This document shows, piece by piece, positions 50,807 to 58,472 of a stretch of DNA of 64,000 nucleotides. The notes under the pieces were generated by a model that saw only the letters and a program-made list of their open reading frames with translations, ran no database searches and was not told the origin of the DNA. The first letter of the stretch is position 1. The number at the start of each line of letters is the position of its first letter. Source of the stretch: Fibrella aquatilis (GTDB lineage Bacteria; Bacteroidota; Bacteroidia; Cytophagales; Spirosomataceae); NCBI RefSeq assembly GCF_017353255.1, contig NZ_JAFMYU010000029.1, positions 21,325 through 85,324 on the forward strand, written 5' to 3'. A program made the translations under genes and the position numbers.

Positions 50807-53365
50807 ATGACAGCCATCGTGATTCGAAATTTTCTCCTATTAGCCTGTCTGCTGAGCCATTTGCTCCTATCCACTACCTACGCGCAGGTTCCTTTTGGTA
50901 AACCCCGTCTCGCTACCTCCGGCGATATTCAGCAGGGTATCAGGCGGCTCAATGTACTGGGCAGCGTACTCTACATTGCCGCCCACCCCGACGATGAAAA
51001 CACGCTCCTGCTGACCTACCTCCACAATGAGCGTAATCTCCGCACGGCCTACCTCTCGCTCACCCGTGGCGACGGCGGGCAGAACCTGATTGGCTCGGAG
51101 CAGGGCGAAGCCGTGGGGGTGATCCGCACGCAGGAACTACTCGCCGCTCGCCGCATCGATGGCCCCGAGCAGTTTTTCAGCCGCGCCTATGATTTCGGCT
51201 TCTCGAAGTCGACGGAAGAGGCCGTGAAAAACTGGGGGCGCGAACAGGTGCTGGGCGACATTGTCTGGATGATTCGCAGCTACCAACCCGACGTAATCGT
51301 GACGCGCTTCCCGCCCGACAGCCGAGCCGGACATGGGCACCATAGCGCATCGGGGGCACTGGCCGAAGAGGCTTTCAAACTTTCGAACGACCCCAAAGCG
51401 TACCCAGAGCAGCTGAAGCTGGTGAAACCCTGGCAGGCGCGGCGGCTGTTCTGGAACATCTTTATTCCCGGCCAGTTTTTGAGCAACAAAAAGCCCGACG
51501 AGGCCGGTACCGTATTGGGCATTGAAACGGGCCTCTATAACCCCCTGCTGGGCAAATCATATGGCGAGATTGCCGCCGAAAGCCGCAGTCAGCACAAGAG
51601 TCAGGGGTTCGGGGTGGCCGCCAACCGGGGCACCAAGGTAGATTACCTGCTTCTGAAAGCGGGCGACCAGCCCCAACTGGACCTCATTGAAGGCATCGAC
51701 ATGAGCTGGAACCGGGTGCCCAATTCGGAACGGATTCAGGAGATCATCTACCAACTCAACACCCAGTTTGTGCCGGCCCAGCCCGCCAGCATTGTGCCTA
51801 CGCTGGTGACGTTGCACCGCGAAATAAGCCAGCTCGACACTACCCAGCTCTACGTGAAAGCCAAGCGGCAGGAAGTGGAAAACCTCATTCAGCAGTGCCT
51901 GGGCCTCGTTTTTGAAGCACTCCCTACTGACTATGCCAGCACACCCGGTGGCCGCCTGGACGTGCGGCTAACGGCCGTTAACCGCATCAATTTTCCGGTG
52001 AAGCTTACGCGCCTACGACTGCCGCAGGTGGGGCGCGATACTACCTTCTCGCTGCCGCTGAAAGCCAACGAGCAGGCATCGTTTACGTTTTCGGCCCTGC
52101 TGCCCAGGAGCCTGAAACCCACGCAGCCTTACTGGCTCGAAAGCCCGCGCAACAAAGGTTTGTTTACCGTGACCGACCAGGGGCTCATTGGCAAAGCCGT
52201 GAACCCGCCCGCCCTCACCGCCGAGTTTACCATAGAACTGGATGGCCTTGCGTTCACCTTTACCCGCCCCTGGCTCTACAAATATACCGACCCCGTAGAC
52301 GGAGAGTTGTACCGCAACTTCGAAATCCGCCCCGATGTGACGGCCACCCTCACCGAACCCGTCTACGCCTTTGCCGATAACCTGAGCAAGACCGTGGAGG
52401 TAATCGTGAAAGGCAACCGCCCCAACGCCAGCGGCTCGGTATGGCTTGAAGTGCCTGCCGGGTGGCGCGTCAGCCCATCGACCGAGGCGTTTACGTTTAC
52501 CGATAAGTTTCAGGAACAGCGTTTTACCTTCACGCTTATGCCTCTGAGCAGCAGTGCGCCAGAGGGTAAACTCACCGCCGTGGTTATGGCCAACGGTGGC
52601 CGGTTCAGCAGCGGCCTGCGTACCATCAGCTACCCCCACATTCCGCCGCAAACCTTGTTTCCGCCTGCCGAAGCCAAAGTAGAGCGGCTCAACATAACCG
52701 TTCGCGCTAAAAACGTGGGCTACATTGCCGGTGCCGGTGATGAAGTACCTGCTGCCTTGCGGCAGATGGGTTGCACCGTTACTATGCTCGACGAGGCCGA
52801 ACTGACCAAAGACCTCTCGCGCTACGACGCTATTGTGGTGGGTATCAGGGCCTATAACACCGAAGACCGGCTCAAATTTTACCAGGAAAAGCTGCTGGCC
52901 TACGTGCAGAAAGGTGGTACGATGGTGGTGCAATACGCTACGCCGGGTGGAGGCGGCATTAGCCAGTCGGGCCTGAAAGTGAGCCAGATAGGGCCCTACC
53001 CGTTCACCATTGGCCGCGACCGGGTGGCTGAAGAAGATGCACCCGTCTCAATTCTGAATCCCAGCCACGTATTGCTCAACAGACCCAACAAAATAACCGA
53101 CGAGGATTTCCGGGGCTGGGTGCAGGAGCGGGGCATCTACTACGCTGTCGATTATGGGCAGGCTTATGAGTCGCTGTTTGCCATGAACGATACCGGCGAG
53201 GCCCCCAAGCTAGGTAGCCTGATCTATACGGCCTATGGTCGGGGTCATTTTATCTACACGGGCCTGTCGTTTTTCCGGCAATTGCCCAATGGCGTACCCG
53301 GCGCTTACCGCCTCTTCGCTAACCTGATCTCCATCGGCACAGGACCATCGAGTTCGAGGAATTAA
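50807..53365 (+). CDS. PIG-L family deacetylase with long C-terminal region
   Basis: An 852-residue exported protein with a signal peptide (about 1-27). The PIG-L N-acetylglucosaminyl deacetylase domain has the zinc motif AHPDDE at 59-64, TRGDGGQNLIG and GHGHHSASG. It is followed by beta-sandwich domains (including a NEW3-like region near the middle) and a C-terminal ThuA-like segment (LSRYDAIVVGIRAYNTEDRL and GRGHFIYTGLSFFRQLPNG). The combination is common in Bacteroidota and suggests deacetylation of an N-acetylated carbohydrate in the envelope. The stop is followed after 1 nt by a perfect palindrome. Confidence 0.85.
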   Translation: MTAIVIRNFLLLACLLSHLLLSTTYAQVPFGKPRLATSGDIQQGIRRLNVLGSVLYIAAHPDDENTLLLTYLHNERNLRTAYLSLTRGDGGQNLIGSEQGEAVGVIRTQELLAARRIDGPEQFFSRAYDFGFSKSTEEAVKNWGREQVLGDIVWMIRSYQPDVIVTRFPPDSRAGHGHHSASGALAEEAFKLSNDPKAYPEQLKLVKPWQARRLFWNIFIPGQFLSNKKPDEAGTVLGIETGLYNPLLGKSYGEIAAESRSQHKSQGFGVAANRGTKVDYLLLKAGDQPQLDLIEGIDMSWNRVPNSERIQEIIYQLNTQFVPAQPASIVPTLVTLHREISQLDTTQLYVKAKRQEVENLIQQCLGLVFEALPTDYASTPGGRLDVRLTAVNRINFPVKLTRLRLPQVGRDTTFSLPLKANEQASFTFSALLPRSLKPTQPYWLESPRNKGLFTVTDQGLIGKAVNPPALTAEFTIELDGLAFTFTRPWLYKYTDPVDGELYRNFEIRPDVTATLTEPVYAFADNLSKTVEVIVKGNRPNASGSVWLEVPAGWRVSPSTEAFTFTDKFQEQRFTFTLMPLSSSAPEGKLTAVVMANGGRFSSGLRTISYPHIPPQTLFPPAEAKVERLNITVRAKNVGYIAGAGDEVPAALRQMGCTVTMLDEAELTKDLSRYDAIVVGIRAYNTEDRLKFYQEKLLAYVQKGGTMVVQYATPGGGGISQSGLKVSQIGPYPFTIGRDRVAEEDAPVSILNPSHVLLNRPNKITDEDFRGWVQERGIYYAVDYGQAYESLFAMNDTGEAPKLGSLIYTAYGRGHFIYTGLSFFRQLPNGVPGAYRLFANLISIGTGPSSSRN

Positions 53366-53366
53366 G

Positions 53367-53493
53367 GAATGTACAATGAACAATGTATAATGTACAATGG
53401 GTTCTGACTGACCAGTGCCACATACTCATCGGTTGAACGCGAAGCTGACTAGTCAGGCTGCATTGTACATTATACATTGTTCATTGTACATTC
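53367..53493. repeat. 33-bp perfect inverted repeat with a 61-nt central region
   Basis: Arms 53367-53399 and 53461-53493 are exact reverse complements (GAATGTACAATGAACAATG...). The centre has CTGACTGACC and CTGACTAGTCAGG, which form weaker hairpins. It starts one base after a stop codon and ends 6 nt before the next ATG (53500). The words ACAATG/TATAATG could present promoter-like sequences. Confidence 0.9.
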
Positions 53494-53499
53494 ACTCTC

Positions 53500-55677
53500 A
53501 TGAAACCCACGTACCTTCTCTTTTCACTACTCAGTCCCCTTTGTTACGCCCAAACTGACACGGTTCGGCTAAATACCGTTACGGTGTCGGCTACTCGGTT
53601 TGTGCAGCCTGCCCGCCTTTCGCCCTACCAGATCGAAACCGTTTCGCGAGATCGGATTGCCTTTTTGAATCAGCAAAATACTGCCGACATGCTTCAGCAA
53701 ACGGGCAACGTGTTTGTGCAGCGAAGTCAGGGTGGGGGTGGTAGTCCGGTGCTACGTGGGTTCGAGGCCAGCCGCGTGCTGCTGGTGGTCGATGGGATTC
53801 GGGTGAACAATGCCATTTTTCGGGCGGGGCACCTGCAAAACGTTCTCCGCATTGACCCGGCTATACTCGAACGCGCCGAAGTACTCTTCGGCCCTGGCTC
53901 CACGCTCTACGGCTCCGATGCGCTGGGCGGGGTGATGTATTTCCAGACGCGAAACCCAGAACTGTCGGCAGGCGGTACTGTGGTCCGGCTTAACGCCTAC
54001 GTACGGGCAGCCTCGGCCACCGGCGAACGCACCGCCCACGCCGACGTAAATATTGGCACGCGGCGGCTGGGGTTCCTCACGGGCGTGACCGCCGCCAGCT
54101 ACGGCGATGTGCTTCAGGGCGATAACCGCAGCGCCGCCTACCCCAACTTCGGCAAGCTGACCCAATATGTCGACAACTCGTCGGTGCCGGATCAGATCGT
54201 GGTTAATCCTAACCCAAACCGGCAGGTGGGCACGGCCTATCAGCAGCTTGATCTACTGCAAAAAGTGCTTTTTCAGCCAGCAGAGGGCATTCGGCATACC
54301 CTCAACGTGCAATATTCGACCACCGGCAACGTACCCCGCTATGATCGTCTGAGCGAAGTGACGGCCGGAAAACCTACCTACGCCGACTGGTACTATGGTC
54401 CTGAAAAACGGCTGCTGACTGCTTACCAACTGGCCGTTACGCGACCTACGGCCCTGTACGATCAGCTTCAGGTATCGGTTGGTTATCAGGCTATCGCAGA
54501 AAGCCGCAACAGCCGTCGCCTGGGAGGAGCCACCCTGAAACGGCAGGTAGAGCAGGTGGGAGTCTGGTCGGTCAACGCCGATGCACAAAAACAATTCGGC
54601 AGCCATGCCGTGCAGTATGGGCTGGAACTGACGCACAACGACGTAACCAGCACCGCCACCCGCCTGAACGTGAAAACAGGGGCTGTTACTCCCGCCGACA
54701 CCCGCTATCCCGATGGGGGCAGTACGCTCCAAACGGCCGCCCTGTACGTGACCGACCGGCTGACGGTTTCGCCCGTGATGAACCTACAGGCGGGGCTGCG
54801 CTATACGCTTACCAACCTGAAAGCCACCTTCCGCGACAAGACCTTTTTCCCCTTTCCGTATAACGACATCCAGCAGTCGCCGTCAGGTTTGGTGGGGTCG
54901 CTGGGGGCGGTCTATACGCCCACGGCAGCTACCAAGATCAGTCTGCTGGGGTCAACGGGCTTCCGGGCACCCAACGTAGACGACCTCACGAAAGTGTTTG
55001 AATCGTCGCCGGGAACGCTGATCGTGCCCAACCCAAACATCAAACCAGAATACACATATAACACCGAACTGTCTGTTAGTCAGTGGGTTGGTAATGCATT
55101 GCAACTCAACGGGACGGTCTACCAAACCTGGTTTGAGAATGCTATTGTGGTCGATGCGTTCACGTTCAACGGCGCGTCGACCACGGTCTATGACGGCAAA
55201 GACAGCAAGGTGTTGGCCCCGCAAAACAAACGCCGCGCCACGGTAGCTGGCTATACCATCGGGGCTAGTGTGCGGCTGGGCAGCGCGCTCACGTTCAACG
55301 GGTCGGTGAATGGCACGGCGGGAAAAGTGGGCGACGACAAAAACACTCCCCTCGACCACATTCCGCCTACCTACGGCCGGGCGTCGCTAAGCTACCGCCG
55401 GGCAGGGGTGCAGCTGGAAGCCTTCACACTCTTCAGTGGCTGGAAACGTATTGCCGACTACAACCCCGATGGCGAAGACAACGGCACCTACGCCACCCCC
55501 GACGGTATGCCCGCCTGGGCCACGGCCAACCTACGCGGTAGTGTCCGCGTTGGTCGCATCGGCAGTATTCAGGCCGCCTGCGAAAACATTTTCGACACCA
55601 ATTACCGCACCTTCGCCAGCGGCTTCAGCGCCCCAGGCCGCAATTTTATGCTGACGTTGCGATTGGGCAGGTTATAG
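53500..55677 (+). CDS. TonB-dependent outer-membrane receptor
   Basis: A 725-residue TonB-dependent receptor. Signal peptide ends at LCYAQ; the plug domain includes NTADMLQQTGNVFVQRSQGGG, SPVLRGFEASRVLLVVDGIRVNNA and PGSTLYGSDALGGVMYF, and the rest forms a 22-strand barrel ending in an aromatic strand (NFMLTLRLGRL). Unlike SusC proteins it has no N-terminal carboxypeptidase-like domain. The plug sequence is typical of haem/siderophore-type receptors (HmuR-like), so iron or haem uptake is likely, but no partner genes are adjacent. The stop is followed at once by a palindrome. Confidence 0.92.
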   Translation: MKPTYLLFSLLSPLCYAQTDTVRLNTVTVSATRFVQPARLSPYQIETVSRDRIAFLNQQNTADMLQQTGNVFVQRSQGGGGSPVLRGFEASRVLLVVDGIRVNNAIFRAGHLQNVLRIDPAILERAEVLFGPGSTLYGSDALGGVMYFQTRNPELSAGGTVVRLNAYVRAASATGERTAHADVNIGTRRLGFLTGVTAASYGDVLQGDNRSAAYPNFGKLTQYVDNSSVPDQIVVNPNPNRQVGTAYQQLDLLQKVLFQPAEGIRHTLNVQYSTTGNVPRYDRLSEVTAGKPTYADWYYGPEKRLLTAYQLAVTRPTALYDQLQVSVGYQAIAESRNSRRLGGATLKRQVEQVGVWSVNADAQKQFGSHAVQYGLELTHNDVTSTATRLNVKTGAVTPADTRYPDGGSTLQTAALYVTDRLTVSPVMNLQAGLRYTLTNLKATFRDKTFFPFPYNDIQQSPSGLVGSLGAVYTPTAATKISLLGSTGFRAPNVDDLTKVFESSPGTLIVPNPNIKPEYTYNTELSVSQWVGNALQLNGTVYQTWFENAIVVDAFTFNGASTTVYDGKDSKVLAPQNKRRATVAGYTIGASVRLGSALTFNGSVNGTAGKVGDDKNTPLDHIPPTYGRASLSYRRAGVQLEAFTLFSGWKRIADYNPDGEDNGTYATPDGMPAWATANLRGSVRVGRIGSIQAACENIFDTNYRTFASGFSAPGRNFMLTLRLGRL

Positions 55678-55678
55678 T

Positions 55679-55794
55679 GGTTAGTGGTTTGTAGTTGCTT
55701 CGCGCTGTAGTGGGCTGACGCCTGGCCCTTCGACTAGGCGTCAGCCCACTACAGCGCGAAGCAACTACAAACCACCAACTACAAACCACTAACC
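55679..55794. repeat. 38-bp perfect core inverted repeat with duplicated outer word
   Basis: Arms 55686-55723 and 55736-55773 are exact reverse complements, loop GGCCCTTCGACT. Core GCTTCGCGCTGTAGTGGG is shared with 6107-6191 apart from one compensated base pair. The right side carries an extra copy of CAACTACAAACCAC, so the outer arm has undergone tandem duplication on one side. It starts 2 nt after the receptor stop and ends 9 nt before the next ATG. Confidence 0.95.
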
Positions 55795-55803
55795 GCAAAA
55801 AAC

Positions 55804-56739
55804 ATGCCCCAACTACCCCTAAAAACATACCTCCGCTTGGCAACTGTAGGCCTGGTGCTGGCTACGGTTTTTGGGCAACTGACGGGAGGGTACTTCTTTC
55901 TTTTTGAGCTGCTGAGTCACTTTTCGGTGCAATATGCCGTGGTGGGGCTGGCGTTGGCCGGTTGGCTTGGCTGGCACAAACAATGGCTTTGGACTGCGCT
56001 GTCGCTGGCGTGCGTGGGCTGGCACATGGCCCTGATTATGCCCTGGCTGCTCGCCGAAAAACCGATATCATCCGGGCAGCAATCCCAACTGCGCATTCTC
56101 CACGCCAACGTACTGTTTACCCGGCGCGACCTGAGCGAGACGATCCGGTTTGTGCAAGAGCAACAGGCCGACGTGTTGGTGTTGCAGGAAGTGACGGTAG
56201 GGCACATGCCTCAGGTGTGGGCAGCGTTGCGGGGCGAATACCCCTACCGCGACACCATCCGGTCGAAGGGACCGTGCCATATAATGGTCTTAAGCCGGAC
56301 GCCCTTTGTGGCCGATTCGGCAGCGCGGGCGTTAAAGGTTATTCACCTCACCACCACCGTTCGGGGGCACACGTTCGAGTTGTTTACGGTACACCCGCGC
56401 ACGCCCATCTGGTACCCCTGGTTTCGGGAGCGCAACAGACAACTCGCCTTTGTAGCCGACCAACTAACCCGCGCCAAACACCCCGCGCTGCTCACAGGCG
56501 ACTTCAATATCAGCGTGTTTTCGCCCGTCTACCGGACACTTTTCAACAGAAAGGCAGCCATTACAGCCTGTAGGCGCGGCTTCGGCCTACAACCCACCTG
56601 GCCGCGTTTTCTGCCCCCCGCCTACCTCCCCATCGACCATACGTTTGTCAATAACGGCTTTATGACTGCCCAGTTTACCGCGCTTCCTCAGCCCGGGTCA
56701 GACCACAAGGCCATCCGAGTTGACCTGCACTTTCGCTAG
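55804..56739 (+). CDS. endonuclease/exonuclease/phosphatase family protein, membrane-anchored
   Basis: A 311-residue protein with two to three N-terminal hydrophobic segments (LATVGLVLATVFGQLTGGYF, AVVGLALAGWLGW, LACVGWHMALIMPWLL) followed by an EEP-fold domain: LRILHANVLF, VLVLQEV (metal-binding Glu), LLTGDFNIS (Asp/Asn pair) and the SDHKAI catalytic His. The catalytic domain should face the periplasm. Members include phosphatases, sphingomyelinases and nucleases; the substrate is not evident here. Confidence 0.88.
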   Translation: MPQLPLKTYLRLATVGLVLATVFGQLTGGYFFLFELLSHFSVQYAVVGLALAGWLGWHKQWLWTALSLACVGWHMALIMPWLLAEKPISSGQQSQLRILHANVLFTRRDLSETIRFVQEQQADVLVLQEVTVGHMPQVWAALRGEYPYRDTIRSKGPCHIMVLSRTPFVADSAARALKVIHLTTTVRGHTFELFTVHPRTPIWYPWFRERNRQLAFVADQLTRAKHPALLTGDFNISVFSPVYRTLFNRKAAITACRRGFGLQPTWPRFLPPAYLPIDHTFVNNGFMTAQFTALPQPGSDHKAIRVDLHFR

Positions 56740-56817
56740 AAAAGAGGCCTACTTACCAAAACACCCTAGTATGTAAATGGGTTAAGTTGGTAATATAAAC
56801 CAAACTAGTCCAACGTT

Positions 56818-57027
56818 ATGGCAGTCAAGAACAGCAAGGCCCTGGAGGTCGTCGAAGAAGAGTATAAAGATCAACATGCCGGTGGCAAAGCCGACAACGG
56901 CGCAGGCCATGGGGCTGCTGGTGGCGGGCACAACAGCGGCACGTCGCACAAAAGCAGCAAAAAGAGCAAAGGCGGCAGCAGCGCCGGTAGCTCAACGGGG
57001 GGAAGTAAAGGCGGGCATAGTAACTAA
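56818..57027 (+). CDS. low-complexity Gly/Ser/Lys/His-rich small protein
   Basis: A 69-residue frame (MAVKNSKALEVVEEEYKDQH, then Gly-, Ser-, His- and Lys-rich sequence). It starts with a charged helix and then becomes a disordered tail of short GxHGAAGGGH and KSSKKSKGG units. There is no signal peptide or known domain. It may be a real gene because it occupies a whole gap between a plus-strand gene and a palindrome starting 2 nt after its stop, and uses coherent codons. Confidence is moderate. Confidence 0.55.
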   Translation: MAVKNSKALEVVEEEYKDQHAGGKADNGAGHGAAGGGHNSGTSHKSSKKSKGGSSAGSSTGGSKGGHSN

Positions 57028-57029
57028 GC

Positions 57030-57136
57030 GTTGAGAAACAAGAAGTGAGAGGTAAGAAACAAGAGACAAAAATCAACGCTACGGAAACACGCTTGCGCAA
57101 GCTCTTGCTTCTTGTTTCTCACTTCTTGCTTCTTAA
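57030..57136. repeat. imperfect inverted repeat at a convergent junction (C-word family)
   Basis: Left 57030-57065 (GTTGAGAAACAAGAAGTGAG...) and right about 57101-57136 pair with several purine transitions. The centre CACGCTTGCGCAAGCTC is core-like. It starts 2 nt after a plus-strand stop and ends one base before the minus-strand stop codon (57137-57139). Confidence 0.85.
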
Positions 57137-58174
57137 CTAAAAAATGTACCGTATCCCGCACCAGGGGATCTCTTCCTGCACCAGCCGCTCGAAGATGGTG
57201 ATCATCTTGCTTTTCAACTGGTGGTCGTAACGGATGTTCCAGCCCCCAAACTGGCTTTGCTTGTTTTCCTGCAAGGCGGGCACCCACAGCAGTTCTTCAG
57301 CTTTAGGGTTGATGGCCAGATTGGCCTGATGTTGCGCCTGATTGTGGGTCAGAAAAATTACTTCACTCTGTAGGTGCGCCTTCACGTCGGGCCGTACTGC
57401 CGCGTCGAGCTGCCGGAACAAATCGCGGTAATCGTCGCGCCATTGCTTGCCGCCGTACACAATCACGGGCGAAAAGTTTAGATGTACGTCATAACCCGCG
57501 TCATAGAAGTCATTGATAGCCGCAATACGCTTCTCGATGCTATCGGTGCGCACATCGACGAGCTTGCTCACGTGGGCGGGCATGAGGCTAAACCGGATGC
57601 GGATCTTACGCTTCGGGTCGAAATCGAGCAGCGACCGGTTTACGAACTTAGTGGCAAAGGTGGCTTTGGCGCGGGGGTGATCGCGGTAGAAAGCAAACAC
57701 GTCGCGGATGCCGTCGTTCAGGCCGTAATCAACGGAAATATCGGAGTTGCAGCCAATATCGTACGTCCAGAAAGTAGGGTCAGTCTGGTTAGCGGGCTTG
57801 GGCCAAGGCAGCGACTGCACGTGCTGATCAACGGCCCCGGTAATCTCGTCAACGTTGGTGAAGAGCGTGATGGGGTTCACCGCTTTGTGCCGATCTACAT
57901 AGCAATAAGCGCACCCGGCAAAGCAACCATTGGCTAAACTCGGCGCAATGTAGTCTGAGCTGCGTCCGCTCCACTTACAGGTGGTCATCTTCAACTTACC
58001 CAGCACCAGCACATCTGATTTCACCTTGAAATGGGTCATGCCCAGCTCTGGCAGGCGGTTGTGCTGCGTCACTTGCAGAGCTTCGGCCTGGGGATATTGG
58101 GCCAAAATGGCCTCGCCCCGTTCGTTCATAGCGTCGGCGGTATAAAGCACTAGGGAAGGATTAAATTCAGGCAT
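57137..58174 (-). CDS. spore-photoproduct-lyase-like radical SAM enzyme
   Basis: A 345-residue radical SAM protein of the SPL family. The cluster motif CFAGCAYC has Cys84, Cys88 and Cys91 (CX3CX2C), typical of SPL. Cys142 in IGCNSDIS falls at the place of the Bacillus H-atom donor Cys141, from memory of that enzyme. The C-terminus, ending in WCGIRYIF, also resembles SPL. Classic SPL repairs the spore photoproduct in DNA of germinating spores, but Bacteroidota do not make spores, so the homologue may repair another thymine photoproduct or act on other DNA damage. A CPD photolyase (180-1484) lies elsewhere in the window. It converges with a small gene across a palindrome. Confidence 0.85.
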   Translation of the reverse strand: MPEFNPSLVLYTADAMNERGEAILAQYPQAEALQVTQHNRLPELGMTHFKVKSDVLVLGKLKMTTCKWSGRSSDYIAPSLANGCFAGCAYCYVDRHKAVNPITLFTNVDEITGAVDQHVQSLPWPKPANQTDPTFWTYDIGCNSDISVDYGLNDGIRDVFAFYRDHPRAKATFATKFVNRSLLDFDPKRKIRIRFSLMPAHVSKLVDVRTDSIEKRIAAINDFYDAGYDVHLNFSPVIVYGGKQWRDDYRDLFRQLDAAVRPDVKAHLQSEVIFLTHNQAQHQANLAINPKAEELLWVPALQENKQSQFGGWNIRYDHQLKSKMITIFERLVQEEIPWCGIRYIF

Positions 58175-58363
58175 TTTCGGGCGTTGAGGAGTGTATAAAT
58201 TTAACGCTTTCTTGGAGTAGAATGTTCCTTAATTTTTGGGTGTAAATGGTTGATAGTTAGGTAGTTGTTAAAAGATAAATTAGGTTTTGATTTACACCTG
58301 TTACCTACCAGAATTGAGTGACGCAACTGTTCTTGTTCAGGGGAGTCTGACCGTGGTATAAAC

Positions 58364-58388
58364 GACCAAACCGCAAACCACAAACCCC
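58364..58388. repeat. solo K-word arm upstream of glnS
   Basis: GACCAAACCGCAAACCACAA followed by ACCCC resembles the outer words of 55679-55794 and 11591-11743 but has no partner. The rest of the 58175-58472 gap is AT-rich DNA with no other feature than the promoter below. Confidence 0.4.
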
Positions 58389-58430
58389 TTCCCCCAACCC
58401 CCTTTCCTTGCCAAACCCGGCCAACCGGCG

Positions 58431-58438
58431 TAATTTTG
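58431..58438 (+). promoter_or_regulatory. TAnnTTTG promoter of glnS (TAATTTTG)
   Basis: TAATTTTG preceded by a CTTG (58407-58410) at 20 bp spacing gives a good match to the Bacteroidota -33/-7 arrangement. The transcript would start about 30 nt before the glnS ATG at 58473. Confidence 0.6.
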
Positions 58439-58472
58439 AGGTTTACCAGCATACAACCGGCACCAACAACGT

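Noticed and set aside
52013..52933. 306-codon minus-strand frame opposite the PIG-L gene
   Set aside because: Shadow frame with no plausible start context and no domain.
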